A DNA stretch of 64,000 nucleotides, from positions 124,001 through 188,000 of the forward strand of contig NZ_BAAADO010000004.1 in NCBI RefSeq assembly GCF_039522525.1. Reading direction: 5' to 3'. The translations under genes and the position numbers were made by a program. A model generated the notes under the pieces. That model worked only from the letters and a program-made list of their open reading frames with translations, did not search any database and was not told the DNA's origin. Shown here in pieces: positions 8,552 to 16,539 of this stretch. Each line of letters begins with the position of its first letter. The stretch's first letter is position 1. This DNA comes from Salinibacillus aidingensis. Lineage in GTDB: Bacteria > Bacillota > Bacilli > Bacillales > Alkalibacillaceae.

Positions 8552-8658
8552 GTGATCACCATTTCCGATGAATTTTAGAGTTTTTACACAGGAACGAGCT
8601 GCAATCCCGCCTCCATGCTTCTGTAAAAACGAAAGGTGAAAGGTAGGGTACAGCTCGT
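8552..8658 (-). promoter_or_regulatory. Foldable 5' leader of the hemolysin-III gene
   Basis: On the minus strand an 8-bp stem ACGAGCTG/CAGCTCGT (8651-8658 with 8594-8601), extended by CCC/GGG, encloses about 50 bases. Nearer the gene, TCATC can pair with GGTGA, which contains the ribosome site, across a GGAAAT loop. Accessibility of the ribosome site could therefore depend on folding. I do not recognise it as any known riboswitch class. From 8659 to 8937 I see nothing else of note. Confidence 0.35.
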
Positions 8659-8937
8659 AAAAAAACCTGATAAGTTTCGTTCGCAATGAATAGCGACGCG
8701 GGCCAAAATTAAGGAAGTCTCAAATTTGTATGTATGCTTTAGGGTTCACGATTTCTTATGATTTACACCTGTTATCATTTGCCATAGCTATTAATTCATA
8801 CGTCATCATAGAATTTGCTTATATTCAGTTTACGTATAAGCCCAAAAAGTGTGTCTCGTTTTAAAAAGAGAACAATGAGCCGAACCACATTTTTACCTTT
8901 CACATATTATATTAAAAAGATTGAAGTGGGTGATTTT

Positions 8938-9078
8938 ATGTACTTTTACTGTTTAGAATGCTGTTCTATGACGGAAGATGAGCATTTTTGTCCTGAATGC
9001 GGAAGTATGACCATCCAGCCCATCGAAATCAACGTACATGACCAATATCGTAAATATGACGACCACAATGAAGACTAG
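8938..9078 (+). CDS. Small zinc-ribbon protein (46 aa)
   Basis: 46 residues containing C-L-E-C-C near the start and C-P-E-C-G about 17 residues later, a probable four-cysteine zinc ribbon, followed by an acidic/His-rich tail. The ATG at 8938 follows GTGGGTGAT. The frame remains open upstream to 8815 but without a credible ribosome site. It stands alone between the hemolysin-III gene and darB. Function unknown; the size and spacing suggest a free-standing metal-binding micro-protein. Confidence 0.65.
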   Translation: MYFYCLECCSMTEDEHFCPECGSMTIQPIEINVHDQYRKYDDHNED

Positions 9079-9110
9079 TGTTTTATAGCGGACAGTACAT
9101 CTTTCTAATA

Positions 9111-9187
9111 TTACTGGGTTTTTCCAGTAAACCGGATACGTGTACCTTGAGATTGAGGGATAAATGGCCCAATAAAAAGGTACACGT
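9111..9187. repeat. Two inverted repeats upstream of darB
   Basis: TTACTGG/CCAGTAA with a T-rich loop (9111-9130), then a perfect 11-bp pair ACGTGTACCTT (9138-9148) and AAGGTACACGT (9177-9187) separated by 28 bases. Neither is followed by a T run in a useful position, so they are not obvious terminators. Confidence 0.5.
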
Positions 9188-9290
9188 TATAAGTAGGATT
9201 TTGTGAGCAAATATGTTAAACTATAATTGGTTTGTTTTGGTATTCGCTGCAAACCGGGATCAGAACAATCCCGCCTCATTTTATCCCTGC

Positions 9291-9322
9291 AAAGCCCCCA
9301 CTGACGGAAGTTTCACTTTATC
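9291..9322 (-). repeat. Element R2, truncated copy 2
   Basis: The reverse complement carries the R2 start block (ATAAAGTGAAACTTCC, then TCAGTGGGGG). Only this end is present, 27 bases before the darB start codon, so it forms part of the darB upstream region. Confidence 0.65.
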
Positions 9323-9348
9323 TCCTGTGCGTAAAGGAGTGACGGAAA

Positions 9349-9813
9349 ATGTTAAGCATACAAAGCACAGAAATTCAGCAAACAAAAGTAAAAGATTTAA
9401 TGATTCACGCAGAAAAGGTAGCAAATGTACAAAGTCAGAACCCTTTGGAACACGCGTTATTGGTTCTTGTGAAAACGGGATATTCAGCCGTACCAGTATT
9501 AGATTCCGATTTTCATTTTGAAGGCGTTATCAGTAAGACGATGATTATTGAAAGCATTCTTGGCATTGAACGGATTGAGGTTGAGAAGCTGTCGAATTTA
9601 CGGGTCAAATCCGTAATGGAGAAAGAATTTCCTACCTTAAACAAAGAAGACGGATTTATGCAGGGGTTAAAAGTTGTGGTTGACCATCCATTTGTGTGTG
9701 TCGTGGATGAGGATGGTTATTTTGATGGCATACTCACGAGAAGAGCCATACTGAAGAGACTCAATCAGTACTTACATGAAAACTTTTACCAGAATGAACA
9801 GTCTCAGGGATAA
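9349..9813 (+). CDS. darB: CBS-domain c-di-AMP receptor DarB/CbpB
   Basis: 154 residues with two CBS domains (about residues 13-75 and 85-145). The segment G-Y-S-A-V-P-V-L-D and the C-terminal T-R-R-A-I-L-K-R-L line the nucleotide pocket in this family. B. subtilis YkuL (DarB) and Listeria CbpB bind cyclic di-AMP. When unliganded they stimulate the stringent-response enzyme Rel, and DarB also activates pyruvate carboxylase, whose gene lies in this window. The ATG at 9349 follows AAAGGAGTGACGGAA. A terminator at 9848 closes the unit. Family assignment rests on length, domain pair and synteny with dapH-dapL-ykuS. Confidence 0.88.
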   Translation: MLSIQSTEIQQTKVKDLMIHAEKVANVQSQNPLEHALLVLVKTGYSAVPVLDSDFHFEGVISKTMIIESILGIERIEVEKLSNLRVKSVMEKEFPTLNKEDGFMQGLKVVVDHPFVCVVDEDGYFDGILTRRAILKRLNQYLHENFYQNEQSQG

Positions 9814-9847
9814 CCCTTTACTAATCATAATAATACAAACAGTAGTG

Positions 9848-9873
9848 AGCATCGACTTTATGTCGGTGCTTTT
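9848..9873 (+). terminator. Terminator of darB
   Basis: AGCATCGAC pairs with GTCGGTGCT across TTTAT, followed by TTT. Confidence 0.7.
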
Positions 9874-9879
9874 CCTATG

Positions 9880-10089
9880 TTTAAAATATTTCTCGGGGGT
9901 ATTAGGAGCCAAATTATGGTAAAAAAAGAGAGAAGGCACTCGATCATAAATGTATGCTTATATCTTCAAGTCTTTTTTGAATCTTGAGGCAGGGGTCTTA
10001 CTGCCCGATAAGACGGGAAAAAGAAAGAAAAGGATGGTTAAGGCCATGTACCTTACCATTGTTTCACACACCTTTAGGGGTTTTAATGT
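9880..10089. other. Intergenic DNA with mutually exclusive hairpins
   Basis: No reading frame is convincing. GGCAG (9988-9992) can pair with CTGCC (10001-10005), while GTCTTA (9995-10000), inside that loop, can pair with TAAGAC (10009-10014); this has the geometry of a compact H-type pseudoknot. A further hairpin, ATGGTTAAGG/CCTTACCAT, lies near 10035-10060. Confidence 0.35.
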
Positions 10090-10155
10090 CATTTTATTAC
10101 GCATTAACTGGCCGTAATACCCCCACAGCCCCCACTGATGGAAGTTTTACTTTAT
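10090..10155 (-). repeat. Element R2, copy 3 (reverse orientation)
   Basis: Read on the minus strand it begins ATAAAGTAAAACTTCCATCA, then GTGGGGG, and ends GGTATTACGGCCAGT, then TAATGCGT. This is the same pair of end blocks as copy 1 at 2112, with a shorter middle. Confidence 0.75.
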
Positions 10156-10335
10156 GTTTCTAATTAAAAATACCACAAATGGCCTTAATTGAATATAAGT
10201 AAATGTTCCGATTAGAAATACAAAACACATACATACCTGTACATTTTTTGTAAAGTGGTTTATTGAGCTAATAGACCTGTTGGAATTGATCAAATCGCTT
10301 TAGAACCATCGGGAAAACTTGACACACACTTTCCC

Positions 10336-10364
10336 TTGCCAGTGTTCGGGTGTTTTGGTAAAGT
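10336..10364 (+). promoter_or_regulatory. Probable sigma-A promoter of dapH
   Basis: TTGCCA and TAAAGT boxes are separated by 17 bp and end 33 bases before the dapH start codon. A TTGACA at 10319 also exists but has no matching -10 box at 17 bp. Confidence 0.5.
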
Positions 10365-10397
10365 TAGAGGAAAATGGAATAGAAGAGGTGAATAGGG

Positions 10398-11117
10398 ATG
10401 AAGATGATGGATGCAAATGAAATTATTCAATTTATATCCGATAGTGAAAAATCCACTCCTGTTAAGGTTTATGTGAAGGGTGGAGGACTGAATAATCTTG
10501 AATTTGGTGAGAACATTCAGGCTTTTGTTGAGGATACAACCGGTGTTTTATTCGGTGAGTGGAAGGATATCAAAGCCTTTTTAGATGTACATAAGGATGA
10601 AATCGCGGATTATAAAATTGAAAATGACCGCCGTAATTCAGCGATTCCGTTGCTGGATCTTAAAAATGTCAATGCACGGATTGAGCCGGGTGCGATTATC
10701 CGCGACCAGGTTGAGATTGGTGATGGGGCAGTCATTATGATGGGGGCAAGCATTAACATCGGCTCGGTTGTTGGTGAAGGAACCATGATTGATATGAATG
10801 TTGTCCTTGGTGGACGAGCTACCGTAGGAAAGAACTGTCATATCGGTGCAGGCTCCGTGCTGGCAGGTGTGATTGAGCCACCTTCTGCCCAGCCTGTTGT
10901 GATTGAAGATGAGGTTGTTCTTGGCGCAAATGTTGTTGTCCTTGAAGGAGTTACAGTTGGTAAGGGGGCTGTTGTTGCAGCAGGTGCCATTGTAACAGAG
11001 GATGTACCGCCAAACACCGTTGTCGCTGGTACGCCGGCAAAAGTGATTAAAGAAATTGATGAACAGACGAAAGGAAAAACGGAAATTAAGCAGGAGCTTC
11101 GAAAATTAGATCAGTAA
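10398..11117 (+). CDS. dapH: Tetrahydrodipicolinate N-acetyltransferase
   Basis: 239 residues. The N-terminal domain of about 85 residues is followed by a left-handed beta-helix of hexapeptide repeats (about 90-220), ending in P-P-N-T-V-V-A-G-T-P-A-K-V-I. It transfers acetyl from acetyl-CoA to tetrahydrodipicolinate in the acetylated diaminopimelate branch, feeding lysine and peptidoglycan. The ATG at 10398 follows GAGGTG with 7-bp spacing. dapL lies 60 bp downstream with a hairpin between them, so they form one operon with possible differential expression. Length and neighbours match B. subtilis ykuQ. Confidence 0.95.
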   Translation: MKMMDANEIIQFISDSEKSTPVKVYVKGGGLNNLEFGENIQAFVEDTTGVLFGEWKDIKAFLDVHKDEIADYKIENDRRNSAIPLLDLKNVNARIEPGAIIRDQVEIGDGAVIMMGASINIGSVVGEGTMIDMNVVLGGRATVGKNCHIGAGSVLAGVIEPPSAQPVVIEDEVVLGANVVVLEGVTVGKGAVVAAGAIVTEDVPPNTVVAGTPAKVIKEIDEQTKGKTEIKQELRKLDQ

Positions 11118-11160
11118 AAAGGAGAGTAGCAGGAGGGTAAATCTTCCTGCTATTCCTTTT
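11115..11160 (+). other. Intercistronic hairpin between dapH and dapL
   Basis: AAAAGGAGAGTAGCAGGA pairs with TTCCTGCTATTCCTTTT across a short loop. No separate T run follows, so it may be a leaky terminator or an RNA-processing or stability element. Confidence 0.6.
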
Positions 11161-11177
11161 GAAAAGAGGGGTTTTTT

Positions 11178-12296
11178 ATGAACTTTAATGAGATGATTCG
11201 AATACGACGCGAGCTGCATCAAATTCCTGAGCTTGGGTTTAAGGAAGTAAAAACCCAAAAGTATTTGCTGGACTATATTCACTCCCTGCCTGACGACCAT
11301 ATTGAAGTGGAAACATGGCGAACAGGAATATTTGTCAGAGTCGAGGGGACAGTTGGAGAAAAAACCATTGGGTACCGGACGGATATAGATGGTCTCCCGA
11401 TTACGGAGGAAACAGGATTTGAGTTTCAATCCAGGCATGAAGGTCAAATGCATGCATGCGGTCATGACTTTCATATGACGATTGCACTCGGAATTTTAAC
11501 CGAATTAGTCGAGCATCGCCCGGAACATCACGTGTTAATGATATTTCAGCCTGCAGAAGAAGGGCCGGGTGGAGCAGCACCAATGCTGGAGTCAGAACCG
11601 ATGAAGAAATGGTGGCCGGATACAATCTTTGCCTTACATATTGCCTCGGAATTACCGGCGGGAACAGTTTCCACCAAAGAAGGACTGCTTTTTGCCAACA
11701 CAAGTGAATTGTTTATTGATTTAAAAGGAAAAGGCGGGCATGCTGCTTATCCTCATCAGACAAAGGATATGGTCGTTGGCGCAAGTGCACTCGTCACCGA
11801 TTTACAGCAAATTGTAGCTCGTATGATTGATCCACTGGATGCTGCTGTTCTTTCCATTGGGAAAATTACCGGGGGAACCGTGCAAAATATTATTGCAGAG
11901 GAAGCCAGGCTGGAAGGAACGATTCGCACCCTTAATGCCAGCACGATGGATTTTATCAAGTCCAGAATTGAGAAAATGACAGAGGCGATCGAACTGCGTT
12001 TTGATTGTAAAGCAACCATTGACTACGGTTCAAATTATTATCAGGTGTGGAATCAGAAAACATACACGGACCAATTCGAAACGGAAATGAATCGTATTCA
12101 TGTTCCCTTCCAAAAGGCGAATGAGGCCATGACAGGAGAAGATTTTGGCTACATGTTAAAGGAAATTCCAGGTTTTATGTACTGGCTTGGGGTAGATTCT
12201 CCTAATGGTTTACATCACGCTAAATTGAATCCGAAAGAGGAAGCGATCCAAACAGGGGTAAAGGCTGGCGTACAAATGCTTCATCATCTGAAGTAA
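11178..12296 (+). CDS. dapL: N-acetyl-diaminopimelate deacetylase
   Basis: 372-residue M20-family amidohydrolase. Metal-binding motifs are H-A-C-G-H-D near residue 92 and the catalytic pair A-E-E-G-P-G-G near 126. A dimerisation/lid domain covers about residues 175-285, and a late G-E-D-F-G motif supplies another metal ligand region. It removes the acetyl group from N-acetyl-LL-diaminopimelate, the last step of the acetylated branch begun by DapH, with the aminotransferase step probably by PatA at the window start. The ATG at 11178 follows AAGAGGGG. Matches B. subtilis ykuR in length and position. Confidence 0.94.
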   Translation: MNFNEMIRIRRELHQIPELGFKEVKTQKYLLDYIHSLPDDHIEVETWRTGIFVRVEGTVGEKTIGYRTDIDGLPITEETGFEFQSRHEGQMHACGHDFHMTIALGILTELVEHRPEHHVLMIFQPAEEGPGGAAPMLESEPMKKWWPDTIFALHIASELPAGTVSTKEGLLFANTSELFIDLKGKGGHAAYPHQTKDMVVGASALVTDLQQIVARMIDPLDAAVLSIGKITGGTVQNIIAEEARLEGTIRTLNASTMDFIKSRIEKMTEAIELRFDCKATIDYGSNYYQVWNQKTYTDQFETEMNRIHVPFQKANEAMTGEDFGYMLKEIPGFMYWLGVDSPNGLHHAKLNPKEEAIQTGVKAGVQMLHHLK

Positions 12297-12337
12297 TGAT
12301 TTGTATACTTTTCCATCACCTGGATAAACTATGAGGG

Positions 12338-12432
12338 ATGATTAACATACGTGGATTTCGCCAAGTGTTGAATCCCGGATTAAAAACGGGGTAAATCCAC
12401 GATGCAACACCATTCATAATAATGATTAATCA
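12338..12432 (+). ncRNA. Pseudoknot-like structured segment upstream of ykuS
   Basis: CGTGGATTT (12350-12358) pairs perfectly with AAATCCACG (12393-12401) and encloses CCCG/CGGG. GTGTTG (12365-12370), inside that loop, pairs with CAACAC (12405-12410) outside it, giving crossed pairing. Outer TGATTAA/TTAATCA arms flank the whole segment, and the ykuS ribosome site follows. A structured leader or small RNA is possible; I do not recognise the class. Confidence 0.35.
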
Positions 12433-12447
12433 ACTAGGAGGAATAAC

Positions 12448-12699
12448 ATGAGTCGTGTTGGCGTAGAAGAGTCCCTTACAGATGTGAAAAGTGCATTGCA
12501 GGAAAAAGGATATGATGTGGTTGATCTGCACAGCATGAATGATGCTCAGAATTGTGATTGCTGTGTAGTAACCGGCCAGGATCAGAATGTGATGGGAATG
12601 ACTTCAGATGTTCCGGACGCATCCGTTATCCAGGCGAAAGGAATGACTGCCCAGGATGTGTTACAGGAAGTAGAGGAAAGATTGGATCGTACATCCTGA
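12448..12699 (+). CDS. ykuS: UPF0180 family protein YkuS
   Basis: 83-residue soluble acidic protein of the YkuS/UPF0180 family. It starts with an alpha-beta unit that resembles half a Rossmann-like fold, followed by N-C-D-C-C-V-V-T-G-Q-D, the most conserved block with its cysteine cluster. Members are found in Bacillaceae; no function has been shown. The ATG at 12448 follows AGGAGG at seven bases. It is preceded by a segment with crossed inverted repeats and ends in a large terminator. Position after dapL is the same as in B. subtilis. Confidence 0.9.
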   Translation: MSRVGVEESLTDVKSALQEKGYDVVDLHSMNDAQNCDCCVVTGQDQNVMGMTSDVPDASVIQAKGMTAQDVLQEVEERLDRTS

Positions 12700-12737
12700 T
12701 TACTTAGTGACGTCGTCGGAATTTTAGAATTCAAAAT

Positions 12738-12799
12738 AAAAGAGGCTGGGACATAGTCGATTTACCTTTAGCGATAACACTTTTGTCCCAGCCTCTTTT
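12738..12799. terminator. Long terminator carrying the GAGGCTGGGACA repeat (R4)
   Basis: AAAGAGGCTGGGACA and TGTCCCAGCCTCTTTT form a perfect 15-bp stem around a 30-base loop. It serves ykuS on the plus strand and map on the minus strand. The same stem sequence recurs at 42196-42211 and, degenerate, at 23581-23595. Confidence 0.85.
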
Positions 12800-12800
12800 G

Positions 12801-13550
12801 TTATTTCTGTTCCGTCAGAATTTTTGGTCCTTCTTTCGTAATGGCGATGGTATGTTCATATTGCGCGGATAACTTTCCATCGATGGTTCTTGCAGTCCAG
12901 CCATTATCATCCATCATAGACTGCCAGGCACCAACGTTTACCATAGGTTCAATGGTAATGACCATGCCTTCCTTCAAACGAGGACCTTTACCAGGAAGTC
13001 CGTAGTGCAGGATTGACGGCTCCTCATGCATGGATTCACCGATTCCATGTCCAGTGAATTCACGGACAACAGAGAAATTTTCGCCTTCTACATAGGATTG
13101 AATGGCATGCCCAATATCTCCAACCCGATTACCTGGAACAGCCTGCTCAATTCCTTTATAGAGACTGGTTTTGGTTACATCCAGCAGGCGCTGCTTCTCC
13201 TCATCAACCTCTCCAACAGCATAGGACCAGGCTGAATCGGCCAGTGCACCATTTAATTTGACGACCATATCAATGGTTACGATATCCCCATCTTTTAATG
13301 GCTCATTCCGGGGAAATCCATGACAAATCTCATCGTTTACAGATGCACAGGTTGCATAGGGATATCCCTGATAGCCCTTTTGCTCTGCTGTAGCTCCATG
13401 CTTAGCTAAATACTTTTCAACAAACTGGTCTATTTCCTGGGTCGTAACTCCAGGTTTTATCATTTTGGCAATTTCTTTGTGGGTAGATGCCAGCAGTTCT
13501 CCTGCTTCGTGCATTAACGTGATTTCACGTTCACTTTTTCGACTGATCAT
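12801..13550 (-). CDS. map: Methionine aminopeptidase, type I
   Basis: 249 residues with the pita-bread fold. The metal ligands are visible as T-I-D-M near residue 93, D-S-A near 104, G-H-G-I-G near 167, I-E-P-M near 201 and Y-E-H-T near 232. It removes the initiator methionine from nascent proteins. The ATG follows GGAGAGAATCACC. Bacillaceae often have two map genes; the main one lies in the ribosomal protein cluster, so this is probably the second copy (YflG-like). It interrupts the otherwise B. subtilis-like ykuS-ykuT order. Deformylase, acting just before it in protein maturation, is encoded at 26 kb. Confidence 0.93.
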   Translation of the reverse strand: MISRKSEREITLMHEAGELLASTHKEIAKMIKPGVTTQEIDQFVEKYLAKHGATAEQKGYQGYPYATCASVNDEICHGFPRNEPLKDGDIVTIDMVVKLNGALADSAWSYAVGEVDEEKQRLLDVTKTSLYKGIEQAVPGNRVGDIGHAIQSYVEGENFSVVREFTGHGIGESMHEEPSILHYGLPGKGPRLKEGMVITIEPMVNVGAWQSMMDDNGWTARTIDGKLSAQYEHTIAITKEGPKILTEQK

Positions 13551-13620
13551 AAGGTGATTCTCTCCTGACTTTTTTTGTTTCTTCTATCCCATTATACACA
13601 AATAAAGGAAAAGTTTGAAC

Positions 13621-14457
13621 TTATCCCTGTTCTGATTTTGAAATGTACACCTGGTGTGGGTAAGGAATTTCAATACCGGCGTTTTCAAGGCCCTGCTTAA
13701 TTTCTTTTCTTAAGTCCCGTTCGACTGCCCATTGTTCCATGTTTTCTGTCTGGGCAATAATTCTAATCACCACATCAGAGGAGCCGAAGCTTTGGACTCC
13801 AACAACATCCGGGCCTTCCTTAACCCGATCATCCTTGTCTGCGAACTGATCACATACATTTTGCAGTACTCGTAAGGCTTCGTCAATATTTTCATTATAG
13901 GAAATCCCAATATCCACTAAAGCCTGCATATTGCCGCGGGAATGATTACTGACATTAGAGATGTTTCGGTTCGGGATATAGTGAAGGGTCCCATCAAATC
14001 CGCGCATTTGCGTCGTTCTTAAGCCAACCTCTTCCACAATTCCGGATAGACCGCTCATCGTTACATAATCGTCCACTTCAATTTGCTTTTCCAGCAGAAT
14101 AAAAAAGCCGGTCACCACATCACTGACAAGCCCTTGTGCTCCAAAGCCGACAGCCAGTCCGATCACGCCGGCTCCAGCAAGCATAGGAGTAACCGGGATA
14201 TTAAAAATTCCGAGAATAGTAATCACCAGAATAAAGATAAGGACGTAGCCGTAAATATTTTTCAGCAGCTTTTCCAGCGTTTTTGCCCTGGCCTCACTTA
14301 ACCGCTGCTTTTTACTGGTTTTGGTCATGACAGATGATATAAGACGCTTTCCGAGTGGGGAAAGGATAGCATATGCAATAAATACCAGTAAAATTTTAAA
14401 AGCGGTCGTCATGATATTCTGTAAAACAGGATGAAGCTGAAAATCGAAAAATTCCAC
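13621..14457 (-). CDS. ykuT: Small-conductance mechanosensitive channel YkuT
   Basis: 278-residue MscS family protein. Three membrane helices lie in the first 125 residues, and the pore helix is rich in Gly and Ala (AGAGVIGLAVGFGAQ). The cytoplasmic beta domain (about 130-185) and an alpha-beta domain follow, ending with the PYPHQVYI motif. The channel opens under membrane tension to release solutes at hypo-osmotic shock. The start is GTG 14457 behind AGGAGAG. An osmoprotective role fits the betaine importer encoded at 34 kb. Confidence 0.92.
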   Translation of the reverse strand: MEFFDFQLHPVLQNIMTTAFKILLVFIAYAILSPLGKRLISSVMTKTSKKQRLSEARAKTLEKLLKNIYGYVLIFILVITILGIFNIPVTPMLAGAGVIGLAVGFGAQGLVSDVVTGFFILLEKQIEVDDYVTMSGLSGIVEEVGLRTTQMRGFDGTLHYIPNRNISNVSNHSRGNMQALVDIGISYNENIDEALRVLQNVCDQFADKDDRVKEGPDVVGVQSFGSSDVVIRIIAQTENMEQWAVERDLRKEIKQGLENAGIEIPYPHQVYISKSEQG

Positions 14458-14705
14458 TTTTATCTCTCCTATTCTTGATTCGTTGATCGCAGGGGAATGA
14501 TCAGAAAATTTCGATTTCTGTCTCTTATTGAAGATTCCTTATTATGTATACCACAAATCTGTTCGGTTAAACAATGAATGAGAAAAGACTGTCGAATAAG
14601 CGGAATATTTTGGGTATTCTGGTTTAATTTGCAGGAAAGTGGCGATAATAAATTACTGGGTGTAAGAAAGATTATTTTCACTTACTTGATTTGGAGGGAT
14701 TACAT

Positions 14706-15254
14706 ATGGCAGAACGTATGATAGGAAAACAGGCCCCACGATTTGAAATGGATGCGGTACTTCCAAACAGAGAATTCGGCAAGGTTTCACTGGAGGAAAA
14801 TATGAAGCATGAGAAGTGGACGGTCTTATTTTTTTACCCGATGGATTTCACCTTTGTGTGTCCGACTGAAATCACCGCTTTATCTGACCGTTATGAGGAG
14901 TTTGAGGATCTGGATGCTGAGGTTATCGGGGCTTCAACGGACACGATTCATACCCATTTAGCCTGGATCAAAACGTCCAGAGAGGATAATGGACTTGGAG
15001 ATGTAAAATATCCGCTCGCGGCAGATACCAATCATGTAGTGTCCCGGGAATATGGGGTAATAATTGAAGAAGAAGGGGTAGCGCTAAGAGGGTTATTTAT
15101 TATTAACCCTGAAGGTGAACTCATGTATCAGACCGTCAATCATAATAATATCGGGCGGAGTGTAGATGAAACGTTAAGAGTCCTGCAGGCCCTTCAGACA
15201 GGAGGACTTTGCCCCGTTAACTGGAAGCCCGGACAGGAAACATTGGAAGTGTAA
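14706..15254 (+). CDS. ykuU: Typical 2-Cys peroxiredoxin
   Basis: 182 residues of the AhpC/TSA class. The peroxidatic cysteine is in F-T-F-V-C-P-T-E near residue 52, and the resolving cysteine is in G-G-L-C-P-V-N-W near residue 169. It reduces hydrogen peroxide and organic peroxides using a thioredoxin-like donor. The ATG at 14706 lies eight bases after GGAGGG; an upstream in-frame codon at 14691 overlaps that ribosome site. The thioredoxin-like ykuV follows after a terminator, as in B. subtilis, and could be its electron donor. Confidence 0.93.
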   Translation: MAERMIGKQAPRFEMDAVLPNREFGKVSLEENMKHEKWTVLFFYPMDFTFVCPTEITALSDRYEEFEDLDAEVIGASTDTIHTHLAWIKTSREDNGLGDVKYPLAADTNHVVSREYGVIIEEEGVALRGLFIINPEGELMYQTVNHNNIGRSVDETLRVLQALQTGGLCPVNWKPGQETLEV

Positions 15255-15285
15255 CACATCATAATACAATCACATTTAATAAAGA

Positions 15286-15316
15286 AAAAAGGTCTAACAT
15301 TTCGTTAGGCCTTTTT
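15286..15316 (+). terminator. Terminator between ykuU and ykuV
   Basis: AAAAAGGTCTAAC pairs with GTTAGGCCTTTTT across ATTTC. Confidence 0.8.
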
Positions 15317-15342
15317 AAATGAAAAGAAGGGGAGGAGAATTG

Positions 15343-15786
15343 ATGAGATTAAGACAGGAAATGCCTGATTTGTCAGGAGCAACTGCCACAATAAATGGAC
15401 GTAGGACGAAAGAGGAACTGATAGGGGAAGAGCCTGTACTTATCCATTTTTGGTCCACAAGCTGCGGAACCTGCAAAAAAGTCATGCCAAAGATCCACCA
15501 AATCCGTGATCATTACGCGGACTATCTGAATGTCGTATCCGTTCACATGCCAAGGAGTGAGTCAGATAAGGATATTGACCATGTAAAGGCAACAGCAAAT
15601 GAATACCATATCACTGAGCCCATATTTGTCGATAATGATTTAACTTTAACCAATGCTTTTAAGATTAAGCAGGTACCTGCGTATTTTGTTTTTGATAAGG
15701 AAGGAAAGCTTCGTCATACACAGACAGGAGGAAATGGTCTGAGGATGCTGACAAAACGAATTCAGCGGGTTTTAAGCCAAAGGTAA
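15343..15786 (+). CDS. ykuV: Thioredoxin-like thiol-disulfide oxidoreductase YkuV
   Basis: 147-residue thioredoxin-fold protein with active site W-S-T-S-C-G-T-C-K near residue 42 and the cis-proline loop Q-V-P-A-Y near 112. There is no signal peptide, so it is cytosolic. B. subtilis YkuV is a reductant with a CxxC centre thought to partner peroxiredoxins. The ATG at 15343 follows GGGGAGGAG; eight upstream in-frame codons overlap the preceding terminator and are unlikely. Monocistronic. Confidence 0.9.
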   Translation: MRLRQEMPDLSGATATINGRRTKEELIGEEPVLIHFWSTSCGTCKKVMPKIHQIRDHYADYLNVVSVHMPRSESDKDIDHVKATANEYHITEPIFVDNDLTLTNAFKIKQVPAYFVFDKEGKLRHTQTGGNGLRMLTKRIQRVLSQR

Positions 15787-15897
15787 GAATTCGTAAGGGA
15801 ACATTCTTCACCAGTAACGGAACTTTTTTCATTGGTTGTGCCAGGCCATCTGAATCCATACTAAAGGTGTATCCATCCTTTAAAGGAGTGATTCAGA

Positions 15898-16539
15898 TTG
15901 GCCAACCAGCAGATGAACAATCCATCCATGAATCCAGTTCCGACACCTGGTGGAAATGTTACATTTAACCATGGTGGTCATGAAGTTCTTGATCTTCATG
16001 AGGTTCTATCCGGGCTTATTGGGCAAATGGAGCAGTATATGCTTTATAAAGAGCATATTCAGGATCAGGAGCTCATGACGATTTGCCAAAATCAATCTGC
16101 GTTTATGAACTCACAGTACAACATTATGGTAGAGGCCTTTTCTACAGGGAAGGACCCATCCATGCCAACATCGAGCTATAAAATGAATCAGAGCAATGAT
16201 GTCACTTATGGTTTAACCCCATCCCAGCCATCCAAACCAAAACAATCGGTTAGTGAATTGGATGACAAATGTATATCCAGCTTTATGATGGGGCTTGCAA
16301 AGGCAAATGCCACGGCCATGACTACGGCGTCATTAGAAGCAACAAATCCTGTCGTGCGTCGGGTTTTAGCAGACAGCATACCAAACTTTATTGAAATGGC
16401 CTATGAGCTGTTCCTTTATCAGAATAAAAATGGCTACTATCAGGTTCCGCAGTTAGCCCAACAGGATATGCAGCAGATTTTGAATTCATTTGCTAAATCT
16501 CCAATGCCAGGGCAACCGGGACAAAATAATCTTCAATAA
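15898..16539 (+). CDS. CotF-family spore coat protein
   Basis: 213 residues. A Pro/Asn/Gly-rich N-terminus is followed by two helical coat-F type repeats. The first (about 30-85) reads D-L-H-E-V-L-S-G-L-I-G, and the second (about 125-195) begins D-D-K-C-I-S-S-F-M-M-G. The tail is again Pro/Gln/Gly-rich. CotF-like proteins are expressed in the mother cell and built into the coat, which indicates a sporulating host. The start is TTG 15898, seven bases after AAAGGAGTG. A very long perfect hairpin begins right after the stop codon. No sigma-E or sigma-K promoter stands out clearly. Confidence 0.85.
   Translation: MANQQMNNPSMNPVPTPGGNVTFNHGGHEVLDLHEVLSGLIGQMEQYMLYKEHIQDQELMTICQNQSAFMNSQYNIMVEAFSTGKDPSMPTSSYKMNQSNDVTYGLTPSQPSKPKQSVSELDDKCISSFMMGLAKANATAMTTASLEATNPVVRRVLADSIPNFIEMAYELFLYQNKNGYYQVPQLAQQDMQQILNSFAKSPMPGQPGQNNLQ

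Noticed and set aside
9814..10397. Lysine riboswitch or T-box before dapH
   Set aside because: No L-box core or T-box TGGNACC sequence could be seen; only generic hairpins and repeat R2.
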